From positions 1 to 64,000 of the forward strand of contig JAECUM010010977.1 in assembly GCA_016617855.1 (NCBI GenBank): a stretch of 64,000 nucleotides of DNA, read 5' to 3'. The notes under the pieces are model-generated. The model saw nothing but the letters and a program-made list of their open reading frames with translations, was not told the origin of the DNA and searched no databases. Made by a program: the position numbers and the translations under genes. Source of the DNA: Megalonaias nervosa (Eukaryota; Mollusca; Bivalvia; Unionida; Unionidae). Shown here piece after piece: positions 48,462 through 60,439 of this stretch; the first letter of the stretch is position 1; each line of letters opens with the position of its first letter.

Positions 48462-48869
48462 ACAAATGTTTTAAAAATATTTACAAAACTGTGCATCAAA
48501 AGTCAAAAGAACAATTATTGATGCATATTCATCTTGTTAAAAACACACAATACCATCTTTGATGTAATATCCACATATGCCTTAATGAACAGATATACCC
48601 TCTTTTCAAAGAAACTTGCACACACAAAAGGTCCCTTTCACACATTTATTGATCCTGGCATGACTCATGGGAGAGAAGCTGCTAAACACCACCTACAACT
48701 TACTGAACTTTATGGAACTTACCACAATGCATGTCTGCATATATCCTGCTACCACTTAACTCTAGTTCTGCTCAACAGTTTTGAACTTTGCAAAGGATTT
48801 GATTTTTAAAGAAAAAGATCCTCCCTGGTTATTTATTTAAAAAAGCATACCTCAGGTACTTTTAAAATA

Positions 48870-49025
48870 TCTTTTAATTCCCTTCATTTTGGTGTATGAT
48901 TGATGGATGTAATTTGGGTTAGAGTATACAGCTTGGCCTTACATCCAATGTGTACCTCTCAAAAGTCTACAAGCTCTGTTTGGTCATTTTCAGTCCTGGA
49001 CTTCAGAAGTAAATTGTAGAAAAAA
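48870..49025 (+). repeat. Dispersed repeat, copy 1
   Basis: Matches the reverse complement of 55250-55405 over about 150 bp (shared blocks TTTTGGTGTATGATTGATGG, GTAATTTGGG, TGGTCATTTTCA, CCTGGACTTCAGA). Confidence 0.8.
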
Positions 49026-51388
49026 AGTACCAATAACTTTTATATATTTTATAATTCACTTATTGTACTTTTAGATGCTGGTATTGTCTACTCTGCAAAA
49101 TTAAAGTCAATTTTCTAGCACATGGGAGCACTCATTTTGATCAGTTTTCTGCTTTAGATAGTGCATAGTTTCCATAATTATCACATCTAAAGAAATTTAG
49201 GTCACAGCACAATAAAATAGCATAAAGGTAATCCAAAACTCTCTTTAATGTACAAGTTACAAATGCAAACAACTTTACCTCATCGAAGTCCCTCTTTTGG
49301 AAGGATGTAGTTGTAGAGCAGACCCTTTATAGGTCAAATCAGTCACCCACAAAACCCCAAATTACACATTCTTTATTCCTTGCAACCATTTCTGGAAACC
49401 AAATGCACCTTCATATGAAGAGATCAAATTACAATAGAAGGTAATTCTTCAAGTATGTATATACATATTAGGAGATAGAAATTGCAAATGGATGCTAGCA
49501 TCTTTCTTGAACTGCAAGTGATGCTGATCCTCCTTGAATCAAGTGTGCTAGCAACTTCCTACCACTGGGAAGTGCCAATGATCCCTCACATGACTGGCCT
49601 GTTAGCGTACATGCCAAATTTTCTGGGACCAAATCAGGGAGATCAGTGTTCACAATCAGGGAGATTAGCATAACAATCATTTTTGTCATGTAAATTTAAG
49701 TGTGAAAATCAAAAGACTACCAGACAATCTGGGAGACTTGGTATGTATGTGCTAGCTACTTTCTTTTACTGGGTAGTGCCACTGATCCTTCCCGGAATCA
49801 GCATGCTGGCAATGTCCTTATACCCAATGGTGCCACAAACACCTCCCTGGATCTGAGGGTGTCAACGGGATATGAGATGGAAGCATCTCTCTTCTTCCTG
49901 CACCTTTAGTAGTGTTTATTTGCTAGACCAAACCTTATCTGAATACAAGGTGCTGAAATATTATCTGTCAATCCATGTGCAATTAGCACACACCAAGCAG
50001 CTGGAGTAGATGTCCACTGAGACCTTTTCATGGTCACATCTGCCATCTGGTATTGGTGAAAGGCTAACATAAAATTACAAAAACAAACAACCAAAACAAA
50101 ACTGTGCTGAGTAATACCTAATACCACCAGTACCAAATGAGAGGGAATAAAATTAATAGAAACACCATTTACCATAACTATCAAATACACAGAAATCAAC
50201 AAAACCAGAAATGGTACACTAAAAATGCAAATAAATGCATTGACAGGAAGACAAAAAGTTCAACTATGACACGGAAATGTACAAGATTGAAGGAAATTAT
50301 GGCAAAAGAAACTCGAGTTGCAAAATTCTTGTGACCCAGAGACAGCTGCACCATGTGAATTCCAGGGAAAAGAAGAATCATGTTCCAAATGATGTGACTA
50401 AGGTATCATAATGGGACTGATTTTTTTGTAAATCTGCTATTACTAAATGGAGGAGAGAATTCACCTTAGACCAGTGACAGGAAAGGTGATAGCAACATAA
50501 CAATACTGGTACAAACAAATTTATTACTGTTATTAAAATACATTTGTTTACTGGAAGAGTGCATGCTTCACTATGCTAAGTTGAGAAAATATAGCCAATG
50601 AGGTTGTATACCAAACTATTACTGATAGTCAACCTATTTTCCAAATTCTCTAAATATGGGAGATCCTAAATCTCATCATAACCCATGATCATTAAATAGC
50701 TCTTTATAAGTCTGGAATCCCAAAAGTTGACGTTACATTTTGCATTTAAACACTAAAAAGAATTTCCTTCTTGTCAGTCAAATATGCTCCACTGGAAAAT
50801 GTACACCTTTAATTGTTGGTAGCAAACAAAGAATAATACAACCATACATACTTAACCCCTCCATTGAAATCATTTAAGTCTCTCAAAAGTGTGCAACAGC
50901 TGCTACAAAGTGGCACCTACCACCCATCAAAGTATGTTGTAAATTCATATTATAGCTTTGCTCTTCTTACAGAAGAGGTTTTAATTTCTGTTCCTTCAAG
51001 CTGTTGTAGCCAAAACAAAGGTGCAAGAGATCTCATTTATCAAATTTGTTAAAATCCTGCAGTGAAAGGCAGTTATTACCTATGAAATGCATGAAAAGTG
51101 TCTAAAATGATGTATTTAGAACATTTATTCCAAAATTATTTTCAGATAATCTATACTGAAGTAGTAAAACATCTCCATGCCCCTTTTTAAATATTACCAA
51201 TCTTATGGGGCTTGCTATTTTGTACAACTTTTCCAGATACGTAAATTTTGTGAAGATTTAATACAAACTGAACTGTATAATAATTTAAATTGTGAGTCAC
51301 CATCATCAAATATGACATACATTTGAGATGCTATCAACAATTTAACGTGTACACCTTCTGAGGAAGCAGTTTATCATTATCAAAAACA
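49026..51388. other. Mostly non-coding; weak repeats near 49500-49860
   Basis: Between 49500 and 49860 a degenerate unit recurs three times (GCTAGCAACTTCCTACCACTG near 49547, then near 49752 and 49803, each followed by GTGCCAMTGATCC-like sequence). Nothing else recognised. Confidence 0.4.
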
Positions 51389-51394
51389 TTTATT
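51389..51394 (-). promoter_or_regulatory. Polyadenylation signal AATAAA
   Basis: Canonical hexamer on the minus strand, 27 bases after the stop codon of the RING exon. Confidence 0.6.
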
Positions 51395-51420
51395 TTAAAC
51401 AGATTCTAAACAGGCCTGTT

Positions 51421-51656
51421 TCAACTAAAAGATGCAGACACTATGTTTTGTATAAATTCTTTGCACTCTGGACATTTCCTGAAGGATGTAGCACACTCTG
51501 AACAGAAGAGACGATGGCCACAGGGCAGATAGACCGCACATTTGGGCTCTGTTTTACAACTTCTGCAGAGCTCTGCATGATGTAACATTCTGTTTTCTCT
51601 CTGTGTTTTCTCCAGATCAATTTGAGAATCTCCATCATTTGCACCCTCATCAGCAC
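51421..51656 (-). CDS. Last coding exon of an IAP-type RING-finger gene
   Basis: On the minus strand a polypyrimidine acceptor (TTTTTTTCCAG) precedes an exon of two bases plus 78 codons including the stop. An acidic/charged stretch (DSQIDLEKTQRENR) leads into a C3HC4 RING: CRSC, then YLPCGHRLFCSEC, then CPEC, with 14 residues from the last Cys to the end (CKEFIQNIVSASFS). That short C-terminal tail is the spacing of IAP/BIRC-family RINGs, where it supports dimerisation and E3 ubiquitin ligase activity. All eight zinc ligands are present and the frame is intact, so this is probably a functional host gene. Upstream exons (higher coordinates) were not securely found; a BIR domain is not visible in the window, so another RING E3 family remains possible. 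Confidence 0.82.
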
Positions 51657-52065
51657 CTGGAAAAAAATATTTCTTGTATGTTGCTTTATATTTTTAAGAT
51701 TGTACATGTGTATGGCTAATCGCTCAAGAGCAAATTATTGAAAGAATTTCTCGTATAGCTGTCAACTTTGGCTCCATAAAAGCACTAGTATGTTCAGTTA
51801 TGCACATTTGATTTTCTGATTAAAGGGCTGAACAATTTAAATTTTCCATGCCAGATCTTGATCTCATTTAACTTGATCATGGCTTTTTATCTACCAGTGT
51901 ATATTTTACTGATTCTCTTTTCTCTTAATTTATTTTTTCTTTATGAAAATGGTCAAATGCTAATTCATATACTTCTTCAACTTTCTTCAATCAGAAATCA
52001 GTTACAAAAATGGACTGTAGTGACAATACACTGAACTTGTCATTTTAATTTTACTGAATTGTGAG

Positions 52066-52238
52066 GGCTGTTCTACTGAAACATACATGGTACCCAGGGA
52101 AGGCAGATTTTAAAAAATATAGGCCAGGGTACTTTGATTTCACAGAGTTATAAGAAAATTCTAAATTGCATCTTGGGGTGAGTACCCCACTTTAAAAATG
52201 CCTTCCCTGGGCTCCATGTATGTTTTAATGGAACAGTC
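52066..52238. mobile_element. MITE with about 60-bp inverted arms
   Basis: Left arm GGCTGTTCTACTGAAACATA, then CATGGTACCCAGGGAAGGCA; right arm is its reverse complement with several mismatches (TGCCTTCCCTGGGCTCCATG, then TATGTTTTAATGGAACAGTC). Core of about 55 bp, non-coding. Confidence 0.8.
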
Positions 52239-52724
52239 CTGATTGTCATGTGCAATTCTAGCAACAAATACCATAGTACAAATATGGTGATTCTAATCAT
52301 GTAAAGGGTGTGGTTTTTAAAAATCACTTATCTGGCCTGCACCCTGAACGAAGTTGCCCAGACCTGCTCTAGAGGAAGAAGAACTATGTTTTCATGACAG
52401 ACTAAAATTCTTTGAATTTACAAGCTGTTTACTGACTGTGTAATTGCCTTCAAGAGTTTCATTTATAGTCAGAGTTATTGAAATAACAAACAAATCGTAT
52501 ATGATACAATACACATGATATGATTGCCAAATTAAAAAATTTACTTTGTAAAAATAGGAAGCTGGGAATGAAATAATACATTTCTGAAAATATTTTTGCC
52601 ATTTTTATCATTTTTTTTTTCTTTCTATGATGTGGATGTTATAACACTGTACCCTTTTCTGAAGCTCTGCATTCAATGCAAAAGAACTGAAAAAAAAATC
52701 ATTTATGTAGAGTTCAAATACTAA

Positions 52725-52975
52725 AAGACTGATCCCAAATTCAGTATTCCACAAAATCTCTTACAAAGTTTTGGGATTGATTCCACTGAATCTAAAACTT
52801 GGCAATCTTGGAAACAGTCCTAAAAATCTCTCACCATAAACACTTGGGATTGATTCCAAAATTCTCCAAACAAATAAACTTGCAATTTGTAACAAAAATA
52901 TCTTACCAAACAAGTTTGGAGTTTATTTGAAAAATTTCTTACTAGCAAAACTGGAGATTCTGCTAGGGTTGAGCT
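52725..52975. repeat. Short tandem repeat block, about 60-bp units
   Basis: Imperfect units around TTGGGATTGATTCCAAAATT / TCTCTTACCA recur at about 52770, 52840, 52910. The same family recurs at 54800-55100. Confidence 0.65.
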
Positions 52976-54799
52976 AATACCAGTACTTTGTACCAGCAAG
53001 GACAGAAAAAGTTGGCACAAGTTCGAATTTTACCAGTACAAATGCTAATTAGCTAATATCACCAATGCATTGTTTATCATCTGCATAAATTATGTAAAAT
53101 TATATTGTAAACAATACATTAGAGAAAATGAAATGAATACATTTCAGTCCTTTTCACAAGCTGGGCTGATATTAGATGTCACAAATCAACACCATGACAG
53201 TAGTGTAATCCCTAGCCTGAGTTTCCTCTATCTGTTCCCTTCCCATTTAAGATCATTTGATATTAATGTTGGGTTGTGTGATTTAGTGCCTATAAAAATG
53301 TTGGAATTTGCTGCCACCATATGGTGGTGGCATAGGGTAGCCACTTACTAGTGCACCCAGCAAACTTAATCAACATTAGGTCAAGCCATACCTGCATGAA
53401 ACTAATAGATGATTTATTTTCTCAGAAACTGCGATTATAATATACGTTATGTCATTAATTGGCTGACAGATGAGACGAAACTACAGCATTGATGAAATTT
53501 AACCTGCTGCTTGCTAACTACATGGCTAGGCATATGACTAAACAAATATCGCAACCTACACATCCATAACATCAGAGGTCCAAAAGTCATGTGATATCAA
53601 CAATAAACCCATTTACAATGTTGTTGTACAAAAAATTGGAAAATATTAAATGAAAGTTACATAATGTTTTTAAAATGAACTTAGGCATACTAAGTTCTCA
53701 ACATATTTATTCTGAGAACAATTACCAGAAACCTTTCACTGTTGCAGCAACCTCATCAAGCATGTCATCGTGGCAGTTACGTGATATGAACAAAAGATCG
53801 ATGATCTATATTTCATCAGTCTGGCTTTCTCCGGTAGCGATGAATTCCAACTTTTTGATGGTCAATTGGCCTTGACCTCTTATTCCAACATAAATGTCAA
53901 AATATTTAAAATGGGGAGGAAAAGGTCATAGCAAACTAGGACTAAGTAATCCAATTCTGCTATCACCACTGCCAGACACCATCTTAATCCACACACAATT
54001 AACAACTTTAGGGTTCACTTACAAAGTAAATAGTTATGGTGTTTGCATGTACTGCATAAATTATTTAATTTTAGTGGGTTGGTTCGAGTGAAAGCCTTCA
54101 ACTTCAACATTACACATAAATCATATGACTATGGTAAATAGAAAGCGGAAAAATCCAAAACAAGCAGGTCCCTCAGGAAACAAATATGCAGTTATTAATT
54201 TGTTTTGAACAAAAAGAAATACAAGCTTGGATTAACCTCCATGACGCAGAAATAGGGGTGCTTTAGATTTTATTGGTTCACACACCAGTACTTAGTCACA
54301 CAAAACACCGGAAGGAGAGTTGGCTTATCTCTCTCATGGCTTGAGAGGCACTGTTTTGACAAATACATATGATAATTAAGACTTCTTGGCTCCCTCATTT
54401 GTTATGCCGTAACTGCAATCTAATACTATGTTTCTGAAATATGATAACCATGGGAAATCTAGCCATGACTGCAAGTTGTCCATTTTAACAGACTAGAGAC
54501 AGAATTATACTGCATGTATATACCAACCATTACACCGCATGAATCCATCATAGAGTTAGGCCAACTCTTCTTTTGGTGCTGTGCTGTTGTTAATAACTGA
54601 TCAAATATAGTGGGGACATGGGACTACAGTTGCATGAAAAATGCAGATCAACTTCAGATGTAATTTGATGCTGAGACAGTTACCTTTCAAGATTTAAAAA
54701 AGTTTGCAGTTTGACTCTGTACGAATACTGACAGTCTAATTTTTTTCAGGTAAAGTGACAAATTTTACCAGTAAAACATGGGATATACCGGTGTTAGGA
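52976..54799. other. Non-coding stretch
   Basis: No recognised gene or element; presumed intron of the RING gene if that gene extends to the right. Confidence 0.4.
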
Positions 54800-55105
54800 A
54801 ATCTCTGAAAACCTGGTATCAATCCCAAAAATCCCTTCAGACAATCATAGGACTGATTCCAAATACCTCTTTAAAAGCAAATTTGGGATTAATCCAAAGC
54901 CTCCGTTAGCAGGCAAATTTAGAATAGATTCACAAAACCTCTTTCTGGGAAGGTTGAGAAAGATCCCAAAAATTATAGTTGGAACTGATCCCATACATTT
55001 TTCCTGATCAAAGTTAGGATTGTTTCCATAAATCTGTACTCTTCCTAGAACTATATCTGCAATTTTTTTTAAATTATTGGGACCAGTACCAAAACACAAC
55101 TGCAA
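54800..55105. repeat. Short tandem repeat block, same family as 52725
   Basis: Units near 54815, 54850, 54885, 54925 and 54970 share GGGATTRATYCCAAA and CCTCTTT segments. The minus-strand frame of 86 codons over it is periodic (LNLP, NLLLKR) and repeat-derived. Confidence 0.65.
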
Positions 55106-55249
55106 ATAGCCAATAATTATTTCTCAACCCATCCAGTCTTCAGTAGTTATTAAAATAGGGAAAACAAATATTGCCAGACTAGACAATACCAGCCTCTGAA
55201 AGTGCAATAAACAAATTAAAAAATATATAAAATCTTAAGAAAAGAAAAT

Positions 55250-55405
55250 GGTTCTTCTTTTTACAATTTACCTCTGAAGTCCAGGAAGTGAAAATGACCA
55301 TGTGGAGCTAGCAGTTTTTTGAAAGGTGCACATCTGAAGTAAGACCAAACTCTGGGACCCAAATTACACCATCAATCATACACCAAAATAAATGGAATTA
55401 AAAAA
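55250..55405 (-). repeat. Dispersed repeat, copy 2
   Basis: Inverted relative to 48870-49025. On the minus strand it reads APFKKLLAPHGHFHFLDF followed by a GTAAAT donor whose phase would fit the RING exon at 51656; this could be chance (see findings). Confidence 0.75.
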
Positions 55406-55864
55406 TCTTTTAACAAAAATGGATTTAATAATGCTCCACTTGAGATTATACCAGAGCTAGTCATTAACAATGGCAAATATGATATTACTCGAAGTATTCT
55501 ACGGTAGTATTTATAACATTCTTTTACACACCAAAGGTTTTATGATAAAATTTGTAATATTGTACTAATGCTTCAACATCTTGTTTTGGAATTTCTTCTG
55601 AAATATGATTGAAATCAATGATATGTTTTTTCATTATACATTTTTTTTTACACAAAAACAAAAGTTCTAATGCCAACAATTGAATCAAGAAAATCACGAA
55701 ATTTATTATTGTTAGGATCAGCTATAAAAAGTCTGTATTTGTCATAAACATCTGACGAAGTATCATTATATCGTTTATCTGTTTGTACCTCATTTTTCTT
55801 TAACCAAGCGTATGAGTAGTAGTATAAGAAAATGGGGCTAGTAGCGCAGTTCCATACTTTTATG

Positions 55865-56325
55865 CCTCAAAACAGCTTAAAAAACCCTCTATAAAAAACG
55901 TCTCAACGATCAACAATGTCGAAAAATTTGGGATGTTTTTATGAGCCAAATAAGGACTAAAACGGTTTAAAAAGGCTTCTATTCAACGATATTTAACATA
56001 CAAATATTTCGTTAAAACTACAACAGAGCTCTCCAGAACAAAAGTAAAAGATAGAAGGTCTTAAATGAATATACAAAGGCTTGTGGAAAAATATAATAAT
56101 ATCACAGGATCAATGTACGAAACTGTCTTTAAACCTCATCTGATAAAAAGTTACACGAATAAAGCTTAAAACAGTCTAGAAAGCTTTATACAGCAAAAAT
56201 GAAAAAAGTCATAGTAGCGCAATTTTTGATTTTGCATAAACTATCTTAATGAAACGGTCTAGAAAGCCTTATACAGAAAAATGAAAAAAGTCATAGTAAC
56301 GCAATTTTTGATTTTGTATTGAAAC
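55865..56325. repeat. Iterated repeats at the edge of a Polinton-like element
   Basis: The motif AAACRGTYTARAAAGCYT occurs in variant forms near 55870, 55961, 56169 and 56250, and the block GTCATAGTAGCGCAATTTTT occurs near 56207 and 56289 (one base differs), giving an 82-bp direct repeat. It lies beyond the small ORF of the element and could belong to its terminal repeat. Confidence 0.6.
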
Positions 56326-56377
56326 CTACAACAGAGCTTTTATAAGAAAAAGAATTAAATATATATTAATACATAGA

Positions 56378-56805
56378 ATGAGAAATTATATCAACACACA
56401 TCTGTTATATTTTTCAAAGAACGAACCTTGTGTATCAGATAAATATTTTACAACGAAAGACGGTGAAGTTGTTTATCCTAAATGTATAAAAGTATATGCA
56501 TTCAATCTAACTGAAAAATCTATGATAGAGTTCGATTCAGTTTTGTTCGCATCACTTGGTATGCAAGTAAATCAAAAACGTATTGGACCACATAAACTTA
56601 TTAATAGACCAGATGGAACATTATGGATTTGTTATAAGATAAAAAGCAATAGTATGAGGAAATGTTTAAGAAATGGATGAGTGATCCGAAAATGGATGTA
56701 TATACACATATAATTAAAAGTCTTGATGAAAAAATACAGAATATAATAAAAGAACAAGAAGAAAGAAAACGAGTACGTGCATATTCAAAATCAATAGCAA
56801 CCTGA
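56378..56805 (+). pseudogene. Unknown protein convergent with the Polinton-like polymerase
   Basis: A 100-codon frame (DGEVVYPKCIKVYAFNLTEK, SLGMQVNQKRIGPHKLINR, DGTLWICYKIK) ends at 56680. The neighbouring frame continues without stop from about 56655 (YEEMFKKWMSDPK) to TGA at 56803-56805 with a charged, coiled-coil-like end (LDEKIQNIIKEQEERKR). So a single gene of about 140 codons with one frameshift is likely. I do not recognise the family. It converges tail-to-tail with the polymerase, 4 bp apart, which suggests it belongs to the same element. Confidence 0.55.
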
Positions 56806-56809
56806 AAGA

Positions 56810-57355
56810 TTAAGTTTGAGGAAGAGTCTTATAATGACCTAACGCTAATGTATTAATTCCATCGATGCAGTAACGTTTATCATCGAAATTGGTTAACGCG
56901 CGCTTTGTTAATTTATCTGTTTTAAGCTGATGGTTATAAGATCTTATTGTGTGCATGGTCGCGGTATGTTTACATGAATTTCTAAGGACGATGATATAAT
57001 CGCTATGTTTGATTTCATTTTTAACCACAGACTTCTTAATACCTTTTAACTTTTTGCTTTCTTTACCATCATTAGATTTAACCGAATACATCTTGCTTCG
57101 AAGTCCAACGAATTCCAATACCGGTCTGAAACAAAATTCATCCTTCATCTTCCCCATAACCTTTTTATTACTAGGGTCAGCAAATGGAGATTCCTTGCTA
57201 ACGTCTGATAAATCGAACTCATCCTTATGCATGTAGATATCTTGATACACATCTTCGGTGAACACTTGATAAACTAGCGAATCTGTATCTGTGAAAAGTA
57301 ATTTTGATTGTGGCCAGACTTTCTTAGCAAACCCATAGTGAAATTCGTACATCAA
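56810..57355 (-). pseudogene. Polymerase palm/thumb segment (motif C)
   Basis: Open 181-codon frame, last part of the polymerase gene: LLFTDTDSLVYQ holds the two metal-binding Asp, RSKMYS is the KxY-like motif, and the C-terminus is intact. Joins the previous segment by a one-base frameshift near 57380. Confidence 0.85.
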
Positions 57356-57920
57356 CCATTTCGATATTTCTAAAACAGTCGCACCAACATATATCGGTTT
57401 GATCAGCTTTAGAAATTTTAAATTTCTTTACCAAACTCAGATTTTCATTTATACGTATCGATCCAGCAAAAGCATCTGAGGCAACTAATTTACTTAATCG
57501 TTTCTGGTTATTAACAGTCTCAGTGTCAACGCGCTTTCGGGTGTTTTCCATGGTTTTGCCAAAGACAGAATTATTCATGAGCTTAAAGAAATCCTTTTCG
57601 AAATCTGTTGTTGCTGCTGTCCTCATGTCATTGTTAAACTTGATATATGGCTGCATCCATTTTGATTGCCTGATTCGAAGTATCTTATGAATTTTGACTA
57701 ATACTAATCCGTTGTCGAGAGCCTGCTTAAGATTTCTATAGTGACAGACATAGTTGCGTTTGTTAAGTAAGTTTGGAACTAATTTGGCTAACATGGCGGG
57801 TTTACCTTCGCGATTAGCTATTTGTTCACATGACAACAATGAATCGGATATTATCATCTTTTCAGGTAGAAATGGATAGTCATTATGTAAATCATGCAGC
57901 GTTATCTGGATAATCCACAT
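57324..57920 (-). pseudogene. Polymerase fingers segment (motif B)
   Basis: Open 198-codon frame with LHNDYPFLPEKM, FEKDFFKLMNNSVFGKTMEN (motif B) and a basic stretch. The last residues overlap the next frame where the shift occurs. Confidence 0.84.
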
Positions 57921-57967
57921 GGATTAAATAATAACTGTGATCCATCAGATAAATCACAGAAAAGTTT

Positions 57968-59596
57968 TTAGATTGAGCAAGAAATTCGTCGTTCCTCAAC
58001 CCATCTATCGACAGCATGAGGCATTGATTGAGACATCGCCCAACTATAAAGCGCATTCTTATCTAGGTAAATAATATAGCTCGAAGGTTGTGTTGGATCG
58101 TAATCGGATAAATATTTATTGTTAGCATGTGCATACTTGTGACTTATAACGGAAATGCCACCACGAATTGCTTTTTCGAAAAACAGATACATATCAATGT
58201 TGCCATCAGTTATCAACTCTGTCGTCGTGTTCGTTATCTTATATAAAGCGTCCCAACTTAATCCTGGACTCGAAAAATACCAAGCGGGATCTAATTTATA
58301 TTTACCTAATGAGGTCTTCCTGAAACTTTGAAATATATCGCCAAGCAATAATATGTCTTGAATAAGATAGATATCCATGTAATCACCAAGAGTTTTGCAT
58401 GAGAAAATATTCCAAACATTTTGAGCGCGTTTATATTCATCTTCTGAAATACTTTCTCCAGATAATGCTGAATAAAATTTATCTTGAGTAGGCAATGAAA
58501 CATCATTAAGGACATCGAGGGAATCTAAATATTCATATGGGAAAATTCCTTTCTTCTTCATCAAGCCAACGTTGTCGCTAAAATATTCTTCTAAAGATGT
58601 AAACGCACTACAGTTCTTCGCGAGCGCATCTAACGAAGACGCCATAAACTGCATGCTATCGATGAATCTCAACGGGACAATCGTTACAGACATAAATTTT
58701 TCATAATTATTAGGAATTGCCCCTATTGCTTTATCTTTGCAGAGTTCAACGATATCGGGATGCCCAAGTGCAGAAATAATAAAATGTCCATCATATCCTC
58801 TAAAGTTATGGGCGACACAGGGAATAAAATTTACTTTATGAAAATTAATTATGCAATCTTTATAACCTGCTCCTAAATACTTTCCTGTAATATGGCAATG
58901 ATCAAGCTTTTTAGTCATATCTTTAGGTTTAGGTTTTGCTTTTGATTTAGGCTTTTTCTCAGAAGTTTCTGCCTGATTGTTTTCAGTCTGATTGTTTTCT
59001 TCAGAAGTCTTGACTTTAAGTTTAACGAAACCTTTATTGCAAATATGACATCGTGTTTCTTTATTAAATTTTGCGCAATCCTGGTCTGTTATCATATATT
59101 CAGGCTTTATTGAAAGTTTTTGATAAATTTTATCAGCTTCTGCAAACAAATTCTTAAGCAACCATACTGCAGCGTCTTCATCAGAATCTTGCATTCTTCT
59201 ATAGATTTTAACCGGCTCACTAAGCTTAGGATCAACAATACATGTAACTTTATATCCAACTGAAGCTGGAACGTGTTTAGTTAGATGAACTGTCTCACTA
59301 TCATTTGTTTTTTCAGTCTGAGATTTCTTAGAATTGTTTTCAATAGGAATTTGAATTGATTCGAAATCATATGCGATAGTGAAAGGAGCTGTGGCGGAAT
59401 TTTTAAACTTACTAAATCTTAATAATTTGTTATCACTATTCGGTAAAGTTGTTCTTTGGTTATGCACGCAGTATTCGATATGTTTTAATAATGTATCATT
59501 ATCATGAAAACCGTGCAAACATTTATAACAAAAGTGCAATTTTGATTTATGATTATTATATTGTTTTCCGACTAATCCGTTAAAGTTCTTTATCAA
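57968..59596 (-). pseudogene. Polymerase exonuclease domain to motif A
   Basis: Open 542-codon frame: zinc finger, Exo I (YDFESI), zinc insertion with a Lys/Pro-rich linker (KPKSKAKPKPKDM), Exo II (HNFRGYDGHF), FIDSMQFMASSLDALAKNC, GLSWDALYKI, GIRGGISVISHKYAHANN and motif A (YLDKNALYSW). In frame with the next upstream segment except for one TAA. Confidence 0.87.
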
Positions 59597-59650
59597 CGAG
59601 TAATGTTTATGATAAAATAATAAGTTTATCGTGTCAGGTCCAGCATAAGG

Positions 59651-60439
59651 TTATATTCTTATCGGGTAAAGTTTACAATTATCATCGAGTCCGAAAACAT
59701 TAATGCCATGTGGAATCAGATCTCGATTTTGACTTTCGATCTTAAAAATCTGCTTAATCGGAGTTGGGAAATCAATATCTGTAAAATTCAGTTTTGAAAC
59801 ATGTTCGAGGTATTTTGAAACTCTGTTGGCATCTTTATCAACAGGAAATAGGTGAGCTAAAATACTCCGCATAATACATTCATCATCATCTGATTTAACG
59901 TTAATAACACAGTGAGTGTCTAGAATGGCCTTGGGTAACTTAACGAATTTTCCAGCCCGCAACGGATCATATTTATAAGTATGAATTAATAAATAATCTT
60001 TTGAGACCAAAGTCCAACCTGATCCAGACCTAGTATAATTATCAATCTTGTTTTCGATTTCTTGCGCTATGATTGCGGAAACTTTATCTATGTCATCATG
60101 AACGTAGACGACCTTTAGATTACTTTTCATATATGGCCGCGTATATTTATCTGCGTCGATGGCATGTTGAAATGTAACTCGCAATTCCGCAATTGTTTTA
60201 ACACGAGGCTCTTTAAGATGAATATAATCAATAATCTTTTTTATTAAAATTTCTAACGGCGCCTGATCTAAATTATCTATACGAAAGGTTTTATTGAATC
60301 CGGCGAACGATGATTCGGCTTCTTTAATGTTAATCTGAGATTTCTTAATTTCTGCAAGCATATTTTGTAATCGCTCAATATCAACAGTTTTCTTAGGATA
60401 TCTAGGTTTTATTCCAGTTATTGCAATATATTCATCCAC
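59651..60439 (-). pseudogene. Polymerase gene N-terminal segment
   Basis: Open 262-codon frame ending LYPIRI-TAA. The frame continues past the TAA (PYAGPDTINLLFYHKHYS) without another stop into the exonuclease segment, so the TAA looks like a single nonsense mutation. It also extends upstream of 60439 to about 60625. No known domain recognised in this part; it resembles the variable N-terminal region of such polymerases. Confidence 0.75.

Noticed and set aside
54845..55105. Minus-strand frame of 86 codons with periodic LPxN-like motifs
   Set aside because: Lies on the 60-bp tandem repeat; periodicity is that of the DNA.
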